Assembly: GCA_964017195.1 (NCBI GenBank)
Contig: OZ024890.1
Coordinates: 24,545,701-24,609,700 of the forward strand
DNA length: 64,000 bases
Direction: 5' to 3'
From: Siderastrea radians
Lineage: Eukaryota > Cnidaria > Anthozoa > Scleractinia > Rhizangiidae
Shown piece after piece: positions 46,405 to 56,964 of this stretch. Numbering within the stretch: position 1 is the stretch's first letter; the number at the start of each line of letters is the position of its first letter. The translations under genes and the position numbers were made by a program. Below the pieces are notes generated by a model. That model did no database searches. It saw only the letters and a program-made list of their open reading frames with translations, and was not told the origin of the DNA.

Positions 46405-46777
46405 GGGGGGGAGGGGACTCCCATATGAAAGTGACGGGGATGCTCGTCGTCTCGCTTAGGGTTGTAAATTGCAGATTTTGGTCTCGCTTAGGGTTTTTAG
46501 GAAGGAAAGCCAATATTTTTACCCATTCAGGTATCGCTTAGGGTTGTGCGTAAAGAAATATCTCTATGAAAAAATCAAACGACGTCAATCTTTAGCGTCA
46601 ATCTTTAGCGCATTTAAAATCACTGAAGCTCTTATTTGGTTGTCTGTTTTAGCATGGTCTCGTTTAGGGGTCAAATAACGCCTGAACCACGCCCAGATTG
46701 GTCTCCTTTAGGGTTTTAATTCTAATTTTCCGACGAGCATCCCCGTCATTTTCATTGGAAGTCCCCCCCCCCCCCGG
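46405..46777. mobile_element. Element with G-run and C-run ends, copy 3
   Basis: It starts GGGGGGGAGGGGACTCCCAT, then GACGGGGATGCTCGTCG, and ends CGACGAGCATCCCCGTCATT, then GGAAGTCCCCCCCCC, so the ends are inverted over about 40 bases. The interior repeats GTCTCGCTTAGGGTTTT units, TTAGGG-like but not a telomere array. Confidence 0.75.
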
Positions 46778-46820
46778 GAAAGGGGCTGCACGACTCACAG
46801 ATAACATGTTAAAACCAACT

Positions 46821-46962
46821 TCGAGTCAGGATTTTAAGTCAGGATTTCGAGTCAGGATCCCGAGTCGGGATATATAGTCAGGATTTTGAGTCAGGATTTC
46901 GAGTCGGGATCTCGACCTAGGATTCCGACTCAGGATATTGAGTTTGGATATTGAGAGAGGAT
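46821..46962. repeat. 13-bp (GAGTCAGGATTTC)n minisatellite
   Basis: About eleven imperfect 13-14 base units (GAGTCAGGATTTC, GAGTCGGGATCTC and similar). Confidence 0.85.
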
Positions 46963-47352
46963 TGGATACACGATTGATACAAAATTCCGAAAGTCCACGC
47001 AATTCTACTTTCGGTTTAAGTTTGTATTCCAAGACGTTCCTGTCTTGAAACATATTTTTACGGCTCGACCATTCGATATCTCGCCTATAAGGGAATGCGC
47101 AATAATTATCGGGAGGGTGGGGGGTGAAAATGGGCTTCATGTAACGTAAGTAATAGCTAATACCCTCCCCTCCTAAGGGAAAGTGAATTTACTTATTACC
47201 CCCTTCCTGAACTGCTAGAAATTACATACGACCCCCCTCTTCACATCCCTATAATTCTGTGTACTCCTCTAGATGCGCCCGTGTTTAAAAACTTATCAGT
47301 GGAAGAAGCACTCCTATTGCATGTTTACTTTACCCCGTTTTGCTTATTATTG

Positions 47353-47690
47353 GACAGTCCCTAGCCTGCGTAGCTGGCGGGATTAGCGTAGCTGGCGGGA
47401 TAGTCCTGCTGGCAGGATTAGCGTAGCTGGCGGGATTAGTGGCGGGAGCTGGCGGGATTAGCGCGGGGCGAGAAAAAAAGCGGGCGAAGCCCGCGTGCGT
47501 GAGCGGCGAAGCCGCGATCCGCGAGCGGCGCAGCCGCGAGTGAAATTCCCAACTCGACTCCTCCCCAGTTCCCTCGCGGCTCGCTCCAATTCCCTCGCGG
47601 CTCCGCGGTTCTCTCTCTCTGCCATTCGCCATAAACAAAGCACGCGCACTCGGTCGCGAATCCCGCCAGCTACGCAGGCTAGACAGTCCC
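47353..47690. mobile_element. 320-bp GC-rich palindromic MITE with 9-bp target duplication
   Basis: The element is 47362-47681. The ends are TAGCCTGCGTAGCTGGCGGG and CCCGCCAGCTACGCAGGCTA (perfect inverted repeat). GACAGTCCC flanks both sides (47353-47361 and 47682-47690). The left half repeats GCGTAGCTGGCGGGATTA; the middle repeats GAGCGGCGAAGCCGCGA. ORFs inside are chance. Confidence 0.88.
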
Positions 47691-47825
47691 TAAGTGGCAA
47701 TATGAAGAGTCTCCGAAGAATTAGGACCGCGCTTTCAAATTCGATCGAAAAAACTGAAAAGTAACAAGGACATGTAGCCTAATATTTCTTTTGGTTTGAC
47801 CCCTCAGTATACTGCAAGTTTAAAA

Positions 47826-47889
47826 AAAGGTACCCCCTCCGGGCGGAGCCTCCCTGTATAGTCTACTATAGGGAGTACCCCCCGGGTTA
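47826..47889. mobile_element. Fragment of the G/C-run element family, copy 4
   Basis: GGTACCCCCTCCGGGCGGAG, then CCTCCCTGTATAGTCTACTA and TAGGGAGTACCCCCCGGG: essentially a terminus without the minisatellite interior. Confidence 0.6.
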
Positions 47890-47890
47890 A

Positions 47891-48830
47891 GCGGGTCTCC
47901 CTCGCCCCACCCCTCCATCGAAGAAACATCGTCGCAGGGAACACTGTTTCTCTAAAAGTTACCCTATTTACACGCCAGCGCGAAAGGAGAAGCAAACAAT
48001 TGTTTCGATTTTTACCGAAATATTTTGCTTCCGCAGCAATTGTTGCATGCGTGCGGGCGCAAACAGGGAAGTGTTTTGGAAACAATGCTTCCACTGCAAT
48101 GTTCTGCTCGTCCGCGGATGCCTTTACAAGAGAACGGAAAGATAAACGAGCGTGACTCACAGTACTGGTTAGTCCTTTATTTTAACAAGCTCTAAAGCTA
48201 GAAGCTGAGTATATAATTGAGTACATTGTTTGTGTAAGTTCAGTAGTAGAAAATAATTCAAGTTCCTCAATTCTCACCAAACACAGTGCTAGTGCTGACA
48301 ACACAGTTAAGTACCTTTTTACGAGAAAGGAACTTTTTACCTTTTTATTTTTAAGGAACATTTACACCTACAATCACCGGCAATATCAATCAAATAAACT
48401 TAAAATGGCAGTAACGTATGTTTACTTCATATCTCTTAAAACAATTCATCAAATTCATCAAAATCATGTATTCAGAAAAAATCATCAAATCGTGTAATTA
48501 AAATTAAGTAAAAAAATAAGATAAAAGTATGGTGCAAGATTTTTAAAATGCGTCGTTGCAGCTGGCTGACATCGGTTCTGTCTGCTCTGCGGCCGAATAA
48601 GTAACAGCATCAAAACTCATGAAAGATAGGATGACCCTCTTTTATCCAATCGGACGTTCAAATTCCGCTCGAATAGAGCCGCCATCGTTCCCGGCCTCTA
48701 GCAGACGCCTGTGAGCTATAAGAGGCGGCTTTCAGACTAATTCCGTACAAACAAGTTTACCTAGTTTCTAAGAATCGCATGCAAGTAATGAATTACACAA
48801 ATTACGAAACAGCATTCTACTTGGTCTGCT
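47891..48830. other. Interval downstream of IRG-D
   Basis: No gene recognised. An antisense 118-codon frame at 47804-48160 overlaps the G/C-run fragment and has no motif. Confidence 0.4.
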
Positions 48831-48832
48831 CC

Positions 48833-48838
48833 TTTATT
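48833..48838 (-). terminator. Poly(A) signal of IRG-D
   Basis: AATAAA on the minus strand, 55 bases past the IRG-D stop codon. Position is plausible; cleavage is not shown by the sequence. Confidence 0.55.
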
Positions 48839-48892
48839 GTTTACCACTGTTGCACTTAACACAATTAAGCGGTGTTGATGCAGCAAGCAAAC

Positions 48893-51800
48893 TCAATCGA
48901 CCTCCATTTCATCGGCTGATCTTTGGGCAGCTTCTCTCAGGACTGACAGTGCCGACTCCTCTACCTTTTCCAAACAGTGGTTAAGGCCACAATATGTGGT
49001 AGCAAACGACAAACCACCGGCTATGGCCAAACCTACAAACGGAATAAAACGACTGAATTCCTCGATGGCTGATTCTGAAGCGTAGGCTGCGAGAAACCCG
49101 CTAACTTGGGCGGCGGTCGTCAGGCACATCTTCCGAACTTTCTCTTGAGTGGTGACGTTAAGCCTTGCAAATTCAGCCGAACCTTCCTCAGGAAGACCAA
49201 GCTGGGACCTGTAAAAGCTGATTTCGTTCATTATTAGCACGATATCAACTGCCACAGACAATCCGGGAATTGGTACAACCGCGGCGGCAGCGGATGCTGC
49301 AGCAACCATCCATATACGCCCTTTGAGAACCTCAACTTTTCTTTTCAAAATTTCAGATGACAAACTCGTTAGAATGCCCAGAGACAAGGTCAGACTCTCT
49401 CGTTGATATGTCGGCAATACATCGAGAATGGCTTCAGTTAGTCGAGCGAAATCCCATTTGGCAGGATGATGATTGCTTATCAAGAATATTTCTTGCTCAC
49501 TGGTCAGCAAGTCACCCAGATGTTCCGAAATGTTGCATCGGATTGACTCTAGCATGGCATATTCATTGAAAGTTCCCCGCTTTCTCTTCTCAGCTCGAAC
49601 ATTTTCATCAATTTTTGTGCGAATGAAGAAGAACTTCTTATCAATCGATCTAATTTTCTTGGCCAATTTCAAGTCGTTCTCGGTGAATCGGCCGGCTGTG
49701 AAAATAAGAAACGTATGGTACTTCTCCAGCTCCACTTTCTGACAGTATGTCTCCAGGTCAGGGTAATTTGGAGTCCCTATTCCTGGCAAATCCCAAAACT
49801 TTATGTTAGAGTTGGTCGGGTGGTAATATGCAGTCGGCTGTGCAGTGCACTCAGTGACGCCAACTTTGGCTGCCTCGTCGTCATCGTCATAAAGTCTGAA
49901 AGAAACGCAACATAATTTTCCCCGAAATATCTGTAAAATAATTGCTTTGTTTATCACTGTCGTTTGTGTGATGTCGAACAGCCGGGGAATTTCAGTGCTA
50001 GCGAATTCTAATAGAGAACCTAAAAAAAGGCTGAAACTCGTCAAACATGAATCCCGAATCCATTAACGAACAGCTATTTCTTCGCCTCAAATTCTCTCTC
50101 CATTATCCGGTCTGACGAAAACACGGTTTAGACGACTAAATTTTGGACAAAATGCATGTGTGAATTTTTGGGTGGGAGGCTGCCACTGGGACTCTGTAAA
50201 CCCGCACCTTATAAGAGGCACTTAATTAGAAAATTGGTGATCCCGCTACACTAAACACAAGACACCCTATTCCTGACTAGACACCAGAAATCCCTTCCCC
50301 TATCCTAGACTTGCCAAGTGTCAATTCCTATGTACACTACTTTCTTCATGCCACTGATTAGCTTGGCCCATGGCCAATACATGACACCCGGGGGGGGGGG
50401 GGGTACTCCCTTATATAGCCTATACGGGGATGTGCCACTGAACATGGTATGGTTTTTGGCCTCTCTGTCCTAAACAGGGTACGCGATTTCGTGCGAGTCT
50501 GTCCTAAACAGGGTATATAATTTCGCGCGAGTCTGTCCTAGTTGTAAATGGGGTATTGCATGTCCTAAACAGGGTAATAAAATTCAGGTTGTTGTCCTAA
50601 ACAGGTTATGTATTTTAGGATTTTTTTGTCCTAAACAGGGTCAGGGTTTCGAACCCTCAGCGGCTCACCTATACCCAAATATGGGTCGAGTACCCCCCCC
50701 CCCCCCCGGGCATGACACGGACACCTTATGCTCTAGACCGCTCTCTGGGTTCTATACTCTATCCCAGACTAGACGGCTTGAAGACCATACCGTACACAGC
50801 GGCACATACCCACTGGCATTTAGGTTATATGTGGGAGTACTCCCCCGGAGGGTCACTCCTACTCTTTCCTTCTGGAAGTGGAGATGTGCGGTGCTTTCCC
50901 CATCGGAAGTTAGTGGTTCGAGTCCTAGACCCTGTATATAAGGGTTTGAGCTGGTGCAGGAAAACCTGTGATGGAATAGCATACCATACAGGGGGGAGTA
51001 GTGATGCTCATAATTTCTTTATGCCAGTGGAACGAGGAGATGTTAAGCACCAACCCTGATGATTCGTTTGGCTTTTCAGTCAGACTGGTTTAAAAACTTT
51101 TCTTACAACGTTCGTATTGTTACTATATTCTACGAGAAACTGCTATCTAAGTACAAAGTTTATAAGAGTTTAAAATGAAAATCGCCATAATATACTTCGG
51201 TCAAAACATTTTATTTCCTTTCTAAGTTGTACTTCTGAACTTCCGGTTTGAAAGTGAAACTAAAATGTATACCTCGTATTTAATAACAAAACTCAGAAAC
51301 AATAAAGGAACATGACGGAAAATCCCGGAGAAATTGCCTTAATTTGGATTGTTATTGAAAACAAGTTTTACTTTTCTGAGCTGTTTTTACCTCATTATTA
51401 AAAATCTTGGTCAACACGCCATGTTCCCAAAGACATCTGTGTCTGGCGGAATAAACAATCTGCAGTATGCGAATGTTTAGGAACATTGCCCGCCATTAAA
51501 AAAAAATTATGACGAAGAATCCCAAATAAATGAATAAATGGAAAACTGTCCCTAATATAAAGTCCCCAAAAAATTTCCATAAGAAGCTTGTATATTAACT
51601 TCATCACACGCCACAATTCGCTTCCGAATTGATGGATGTAAGACTTACATGTAAGACACATGCATAATATATTTTTAATGCCGAAAAGCTTAATTATCTT
51701 ATAGAGCTAATCTCGCAATATTTCATTTAGGCTGCTTGGCACATGCAATGGAACTTCACCTCAGGTCAGAAGAATGCACTTACCCTCGTATTGCGTTGAT

Positions 51801-51971
51801 AAAACTGGATTTCCCAGTTCCCGAGTCGCCAGTGATTCCGATGTGCACCTCGACTTCTTTCCAGCTGTCCAATTTGTTCTTCATGAATTCTTCAATACCT
51901 GAAACACCATTCTGATCAACGTGTTGTCTTATTTCGTCGGCATAGATAAACTCCCAGTCGAAAGGATCCAT
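48893..51971 (-). CDS. IRG-D: immunity-related GTPase, two exons, apparently intact
   Basis: Exon 1 is 51784-51971 (ATG at 51969-51971, donor CGAGG|GTAAGT) and exon 2 is 48893-49895 (acceptor TTTCTTTCAG). The join gives 396 residues. The P-loop GDSGTGKS is at 48-55, switch I VTECT, G3 DLPGIG 98-103, G4 TKID 156-159. Then comes RIWMVAAASAAAAVVPIPGL with SVAVDIVLIMNEISFYRSQL, and a helical C-terminus ending SADEMEVD. The open frame running beyond the acceptor to 50044 is intron sequence read through. The N-terminus (MDPFDWEFIYADEIRQHVDQ) is a subtype shared with IRG-B rather than with A or C. Expected role: membrane-associated GTPase of cell-autonomous defence. Function in this animal is inferred only. 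Confidence 0.9.
50385..50710. mobile_element. Element with G-run and C-run ends, copy 5 (in IRG-D intron)
   Basis: It begins CCCGGGGGGGGGGGGGTACT, then CCCTTATATAGCC, and ends GGGTCGAGTACCCCCCCCCC followed by CGGG. The interior is a tandem of GTCCTAAACAGGGTA units, about seven copies. It resembles copies 1-4 only at the ends. Confidence 0.8.
51239..51261 (+). promoter_or_regulatory. ETS plus ISRE-type site in intron 1 of IRG-D
   Basis: ACTTCCGG (51239-51246), then GAAAGTGAAACT (51250-51261), a perfect ISRE-type core with a spacing of 3 bases, the tightest of the four loci. It is about 520 bases from exon 1. Confidence 0.65.
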
Positions 51972-52120
51972 CGCAATCTCTGTTCTTTATGCAAAATGTA
52001 GTTAAAACCGGAAGTTGTCTGCGTTCTTTGGAAGAGAAATACTTCATTTAAACCTACGCAGAATGTCCCACCCTAATGTAACCTGCGATCAGAGACATAT
52101 TCATGAGGATAGGGAGAGGG

Positions 52121-52407
52121 CTAGACTGTGAGCAGTCTCTCTTTTGCTCTAAAATCCCCGCCGGACGAGCGGCGAAGAAGCGAGTGCGATATTCGAGCGG
52201 CGAGCGGCGAAGCCGCGAGCCGCGAGTAGCGTGGGCGGGAGAGCGGGCGAAAATAGAAAAGAGAGACTGCCCTGCTTTCATACTGCATTTCTGAAGCCGT
52301 TTGGCAGTTCGCATCAATGACAGGCACGCCCATTTTCGAACATGATACGCCGGTGTCAAATTTTTCCCGCGAATTTTAGAGCAAAAGATAGACTGCTCGC
52401 AGTCTAG
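52121..52407. mobile_element. 287-bp GC-rich MITE with CTAGACTG termini
   Basis: The left end CTAGACTGTGAGCAGTCTCT, then CTTTTGCTCTAAAAT, pairs with the reverse complement of the right end (CTAGACTGCGAGCAGTCTAT, then CTTTTGCTCTAAAAT). The interior repeats GCGAGCGGCGAAGCCGCGAG, the same core as the 47362-47681 element. No convincing target duplication. It lies just upstream of IRG-D. Confidence 0.78.
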
Positions 52408-52591
52408 CGAATCGATCGAAGCGTTCAAGTTCAAAGCTGGGAAGATGTGATGAGCAGTTCCACGCGAAAGAAGCCTGTATTGAATCCGTCTGGGTCGGAT
52501 TTTGTCGTTTGTGTAAGTGTTCGCTAAGTTTGAAGGAATTTTTAATTGGTGACTGAATGGAGCCGTTAAAGATTGTTACTGTATAAAGGTC

Positions 52592-53025
52592 ATACCGTAT
52601 TTCCTCGAATAAGCGCCCACGCTCTAATAAGCGCCCTCCCCCGAATAAGCGCCCACCCCCTTGGCCATAATATCGAACAAGCGCCCCCTCTCGAATAAGC
52701 GCCCCCCTCCCCTCCCCCCTCACTTTCATAAATAGTGGGGATACAAGGAAAACCTGTTCTATTGCCACTTTATTTGTGTGTAGGTATATAATGGGACTAC
52801 GGTATGCTTGATAACCAACCACTGTTTTAACGTTACGTTTACGTGGATAACGTTATAGTTTTTATTTTTCTATTTAAGATTTAGCCAAAATAAAGTTACA
52901 GTTCGTTGAAAGGAAGGCTTAATAAGTGCCCCCCTCGAACAAGCGCCCTTCTTCCAATAAGCGCCCCTCCTTTTACCCGAAATTTTAAATAAGCGCCCGG
53001 GCGCTTATTCGAGGAAATAAGGTAT
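52592..53025. mobile_element. MITE with ATTTCCTCGAATAAGCGCCC termini
   Basis: The 27-base ends ATACC(G/T)TATTTCCTCGAA then TAAGCGCCC are inverted at both edges. Inside each edge, AATAAGCGCCC units repeat several times, with C-rich variation. A central ~150 bases are unrelated AT-rich DNA. No coding capacity. A widely seen invertebrate repeat type. Confidence 0.82.
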
Positions 53026-53029
53026 CTGA

Positions 53030-54050
53030 TTTTTGTATGATGGACTCCTGTGGCTTTACGCCTGTTCATTTGTAATTGGCAGTAAAATTTGATCTTTGAT
53101 CGTCTGTAAAGCGACTTTTTAATGCCGCGATCGTTGAATTTGGCTCGTTTACGGACTTGATAGGTTTTACAGCCTCTCATGTTTAAATTTCTGACAATAA
53201 AGGATCTGAAATATTATCCGCAACGTGACGAGTTTCTTTGTCTGTAACGCCGGGCCCGGCTTATTGTCTTAAAAAGTCTGTTGCAGGATGTTGTGTTTCG
53301 CATCACGGAGTGTGATCTATAGAACCATATCGTCAAGAAATTGAAGTTGTAGCTTCTTTAGAGCTATGCAACGTGTAATAGATGGCTGAACTCGGCTTCA
53401 GTCAAATGTGTGAATAACTCATAGTCCCATGAGAACCCTCAGGCCTTAGCAACTGAATCTCATCGTCGGCCATGGGTACATTCAAGTGACCCAATTGCGC
53501 AACATAATACAATGCAGGTGTTGATGGATCACGCTATACGATGCCAAAGAGACCATAACAAACGAATGTTACTTATCATTCACAAGTCATCGCCTATCAG
53601 ATTTTGTCAAATAAATAGGAAATGTTATACGCATCTCGTGTTAAAAATAACAATCTCAATTCCCTTAGGATACCATCATGCCATGGCCAGTCAGTCAGCT
53701 GTCAATGCCGTGATATTTTTTAAAAAAGTCTGTCGAGCTTGTGCCGCGCGTCTGGCTCCGCATTGCCAATACCACCAGCTACACATCAGACGCTCGTACG
53801 TATTCCGCGGTAGAAGTTGCGGCCGGTTCTGTTGAGTTTTGCTCGATTGTGGCAGTCAGGCTTCCACTTTCCTCTAAAAGCAAAATCTCGATTGTGTTCA
53901 ATAAGTTCCTAGTCGTCGATTACGGCAAGCAAAAATTATCTGCTTTTATCTGGTAGATTAAAAAAATATATATGAGGCTGGGTTGTGACTTTTTTCTGAT
54001 ACCAGACCAGCCAGCGGCGCTAGGAAAATTAGGAGTGCATGCGGGTTAAA
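53030..54050. other. Non-coding interval
   Basis: No gene recognised. The 107-codon frame 53512-53835 lacks motifs or repeats. Confidence 0.4.
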
Positions 54051-54108
54051 TGTACCAGGCTGAAGTTGTCTGCCAATTCACTGCCAATTCGCCGGCTGCC
54101 AATTCGAC

Positions 54109-54564
54109 TACACTCTTTTTTTTTTATAAGAACCTTTTTTTTATAAGAACGTCGAGGCTGAGATTTGCCGAAATTTTAAGAACATACTAAGAACATACCC
54201 AGGCAGAGAATTTGTTAAGAACGTCTTTATCTTGACTTCATATTTGTAGAATAAGCTATGTGAAAATAAAATTAAGTGTAATAATTTGGTCAGAGTAAGT
54301 TACCGCCTTTTTGAGCCCCAAATGCTAGAATTTTTGTGATGTCGCAAAACAAGAAAACACGTATAACTTTTAAGAAATTGGTAGAAATTTAACTTATTTG
54401 TTCTTTCTTTCATTCTGAACTATGAGTTATGAAATGCTGTTCAATTAATCTTAAGAACATTGTTAAGAACGTCTGAGGCTCAAATCGCCAAAAAATAAGA
54501 ACATTCAGTTCCGGTTCAGCCTCAGCTTAAAAATTAGACGTTCTTATTAAAAGAAAAGAGTGTA
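54109..54564. mobile_element. TA-flanked MITE with CACTCTTTTT termini
   Basis: TA|CACTCTTTTTTTTTTATAAG at the left and ...CTTATTAAAAGAAAAGAGTG|TA at the right. The interior is rich in TTAAGAACATAC and GAGGCTGA on both strands, giving a loose long inverted repeat. It interrupts the CTGCCAATTCG module. The TA target suggests a Tc1/mariner-type origin. Confidence 0.72.
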
Positions 54565-55389
54565 GCTGAAGTTGTCTGCCAATTCGATTTAAGCGAGAAA
54601 TAGTAAAATTAGAGCTGAGAATCACTTGAAGAAGTATAAAATACGTCTACAAATACTTCCAAAATACTTTTAAAAGGTTTTTCAAACGCAATCAGCCGTT
54701 CCGAAGGAAGTATATTTGTTGTGTGACATTGCAATAGTGGATTTTGCGTTTCTTTACCTAAATCCGAAAATGGATTAATCACGGATTAGTGATCTGAAAA
54801 ATCCACACTCCGAGTGGATACATCAGATCAAATCTAAATCCAGAGTTTTAGGATTCATGATCCGTGCGTTTCTTTGGGGGACGGATCCGAAAATAGTACA
54901 TCTGTCAAGCGGTCTTCCATGCAAATTTACTGGTCTCGCCATATTTTCTCTCGATCTTGCGTGACAAAACATTCGATCGTGAAAAAGAAAATTCAGGTGA
55001 TTATTCCGTTCCGTATATTTGAAAAGTTTTCTCCAAAAGTACAGACAGAAGCATTGAGACGTCAGGATAACTTCACTTGTGTACCATTTCTGTAATTCAG
55101 GGACCAGATTTTGCTAACTGTGAACGCAAATAGCGAGTTCACTCGAACTACTGCAGATACTGTCCTTGTTTATAGATTATTTGTATTCCATTCTAGTTGA
55201 ATTCTTGGGCAGTACGAGAGAAATATCGTTCTGACATATATATTGCGTGCCTCCAGCCTGTCTTGTCATGACAAAATAATCCTTTTTCGGATTTTGCGCT
55301 TCTTTGGTGTCGAAGAATCCATATGATCTGGGATCACAAATCCGTTTTCGGATTTTCCCAAAGAAACGCACCCTTAGTTTGATGCAGGT

Positions 55390-56300
55390 TTAGGTACGGA
55401 ATAACTCGTAACGCAACACACCACCTGTTAGTAATATAATTTTATTGTCATTCTTACCGCACGTTTAGCTCATCTCAATGCCCTTTACATCCATCTCAAC
55501 ACTTTTACTGCGAGAAAGACCTTCACAAACATCGCACATTTATTAAGACTTGAAGCTTGTATGCACGTTTCTGGTAATGAATAACTTTTCACATGACGTT
55601 TAAGTTATCAGTAAAATGGCTTTATTGTAAACCTTACCGTATATTTAGCTTATCTCCATCACTTTTACACCCAAATCAATAACTTTTCTACCTGAAATGC
55701 CGGCACAAACATCGTACATTTTCTAAGACTTACTGACCTCGTATGGTTATTTCCGGTAGGGAATAACTTTTCACGTGACATTTCACTTATCAGTAAGACA
55801 ATTTTGCTGTAAACCTTATCGTATATTTAGCTCATCTCAATCCTCTTTGCACCCATCTCAACACTTCTACTACGAGAAATAGCGACTCAAACATCGTATT
55901 TACTAAGGCTACAGCTCGTATGAGTGTTTCCGGTGTGGAATAACTTTTCACGTGACATTTCAATCATTAGTAAAATAGTTTAACTGTAAACCTTACCGTA
56001 TATTTAGCTCATCTCAATGGCCTTTACACCCATCTCAACACTTGTACAATTACTGAGACTTGAAGCTCGTATGAGCATTTCCGGTATGGAATAACATTCC
56101 ACGTGACATTTCAGTTATTTGTAAAATCGTTGTAGGGTAAACCTTACGTATATTTAGTTCATTTCAATGTCCTTTGCACCCATCTCAAACATTTTTTTAC
56201 CAGAAATGAGGACACAAACATCGTACATTTACTAAGACTTAAAGCTTGTATGAGCGTTTCCGGTATGGAAGAACTTGGCACGTGACACTTCCTTTGATGC
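55390..56300. repeat. ~155-185-bp satellite array, 5-6 units
   Basis: Each unit runs GTTTCCGGTATGGAATAACT, TTTCACGTGACATTTCA, TTGTAAACCTTACCGTATAT, TTAGCTCATCTCAATG and CATCGTACATTTACTAAGAC. Unit starts are near 55395, 55572, 55757, 55931, 56085 and 56263. Several units keep CACGTG. Open frames here are not conserved between units. Confidence 0.82.
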
Positions 56301-56964
56301 AACGGTGAAATAATTGGAATGCTTAGCGGCTTTTGTACTGTTCGATTCACCAGGCTGAAGTTGTCTGCCAATTCACTGCCAATTCGCCGGCTGCCAATTC
56401 CACTGGCTGAAGTTGTCTGCCAATTCGATTTAAGCGAGAAATAGTAAAATTAGGGCTGCGAAACAGTAGAAGAACTATAAAATACGTGTATAAATACTTC
56501 CAAAATACTTCAAAAAGGTTTTTCAAACGCAGTCAGCCGTTCCGAAGGAAGTACATTTGTTATGCTGAAGTTGTCTGCCAATTCACTGCCAATTCACCGG
56601 CTGCCAATTCACTCCTCAGAAGTATACTGCCAATTCGTTTCTTGTAAGAAATGGACAAATTTCTTTCAGCCATTTGAAAGCTTACCACTCAACATTGCTA
56701 AAACTGTGAATTGCGCACATGCGCAATGTCACGGAGCAAATGCGCAAAGCGCTGTTGATTTAGTTTAGGACAGGAGAGGCAACTAAGTGGAATGTGTGAC
56801 CAAATAACTGCTGAACGGTGCAATCACTGAATATCAATTTTCTTTAGATTTAATGATCTTTTGAAAGGGATATCATTTCTTGATACTTTAGTGCCCTGTA
56901 TTTATCTTTTGATCTGATCTAGGACCATAGAAATCTCACACATTGCCTATTTCGTTCGCGTGAT

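Larger units (their letters stand above)
54055..56620. repeat. Composite repeat with CTGAAGTTGTCTGCCAATTC modules
   Basis: The module CTGAAGTTGTCTGCCAATTC occurs near 54060, 54567, 56352, 56404 and 56563, usually followed by ACTGCCAATTCGCCGGCTGC. A longer segment (AAGCGAGAAATAGTAAAATT through CGTTCCGAAGGAAGTA) is present at both 54590-54715 and 56430-56553. These copies bracket an inserted MITE and a satellite array. Confidence 0.75.

Noticed and set aside
46450..46730. Possible interstitial telomere repeat (TTAGGG-like)
   Set aside because: TTAGGGTT occurs only once per ~50-base unit of a longer minisatellite, not as a TTAGGG array.
47330..47764. Overlapping Arg/Ala/Pro-rich frames on both strands
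   Set aside because: Produced by the GC-rich palindromic MITE at 47362-47681.
49896..50044. N-terminal extension of the IRG-D body frame up to 50044
   Set aside because: It reads through the acceptor TTTCTTTCAG into intron DNA. The sisters have no similar extension, and the splice to the P-loop exon restores the family sequence.
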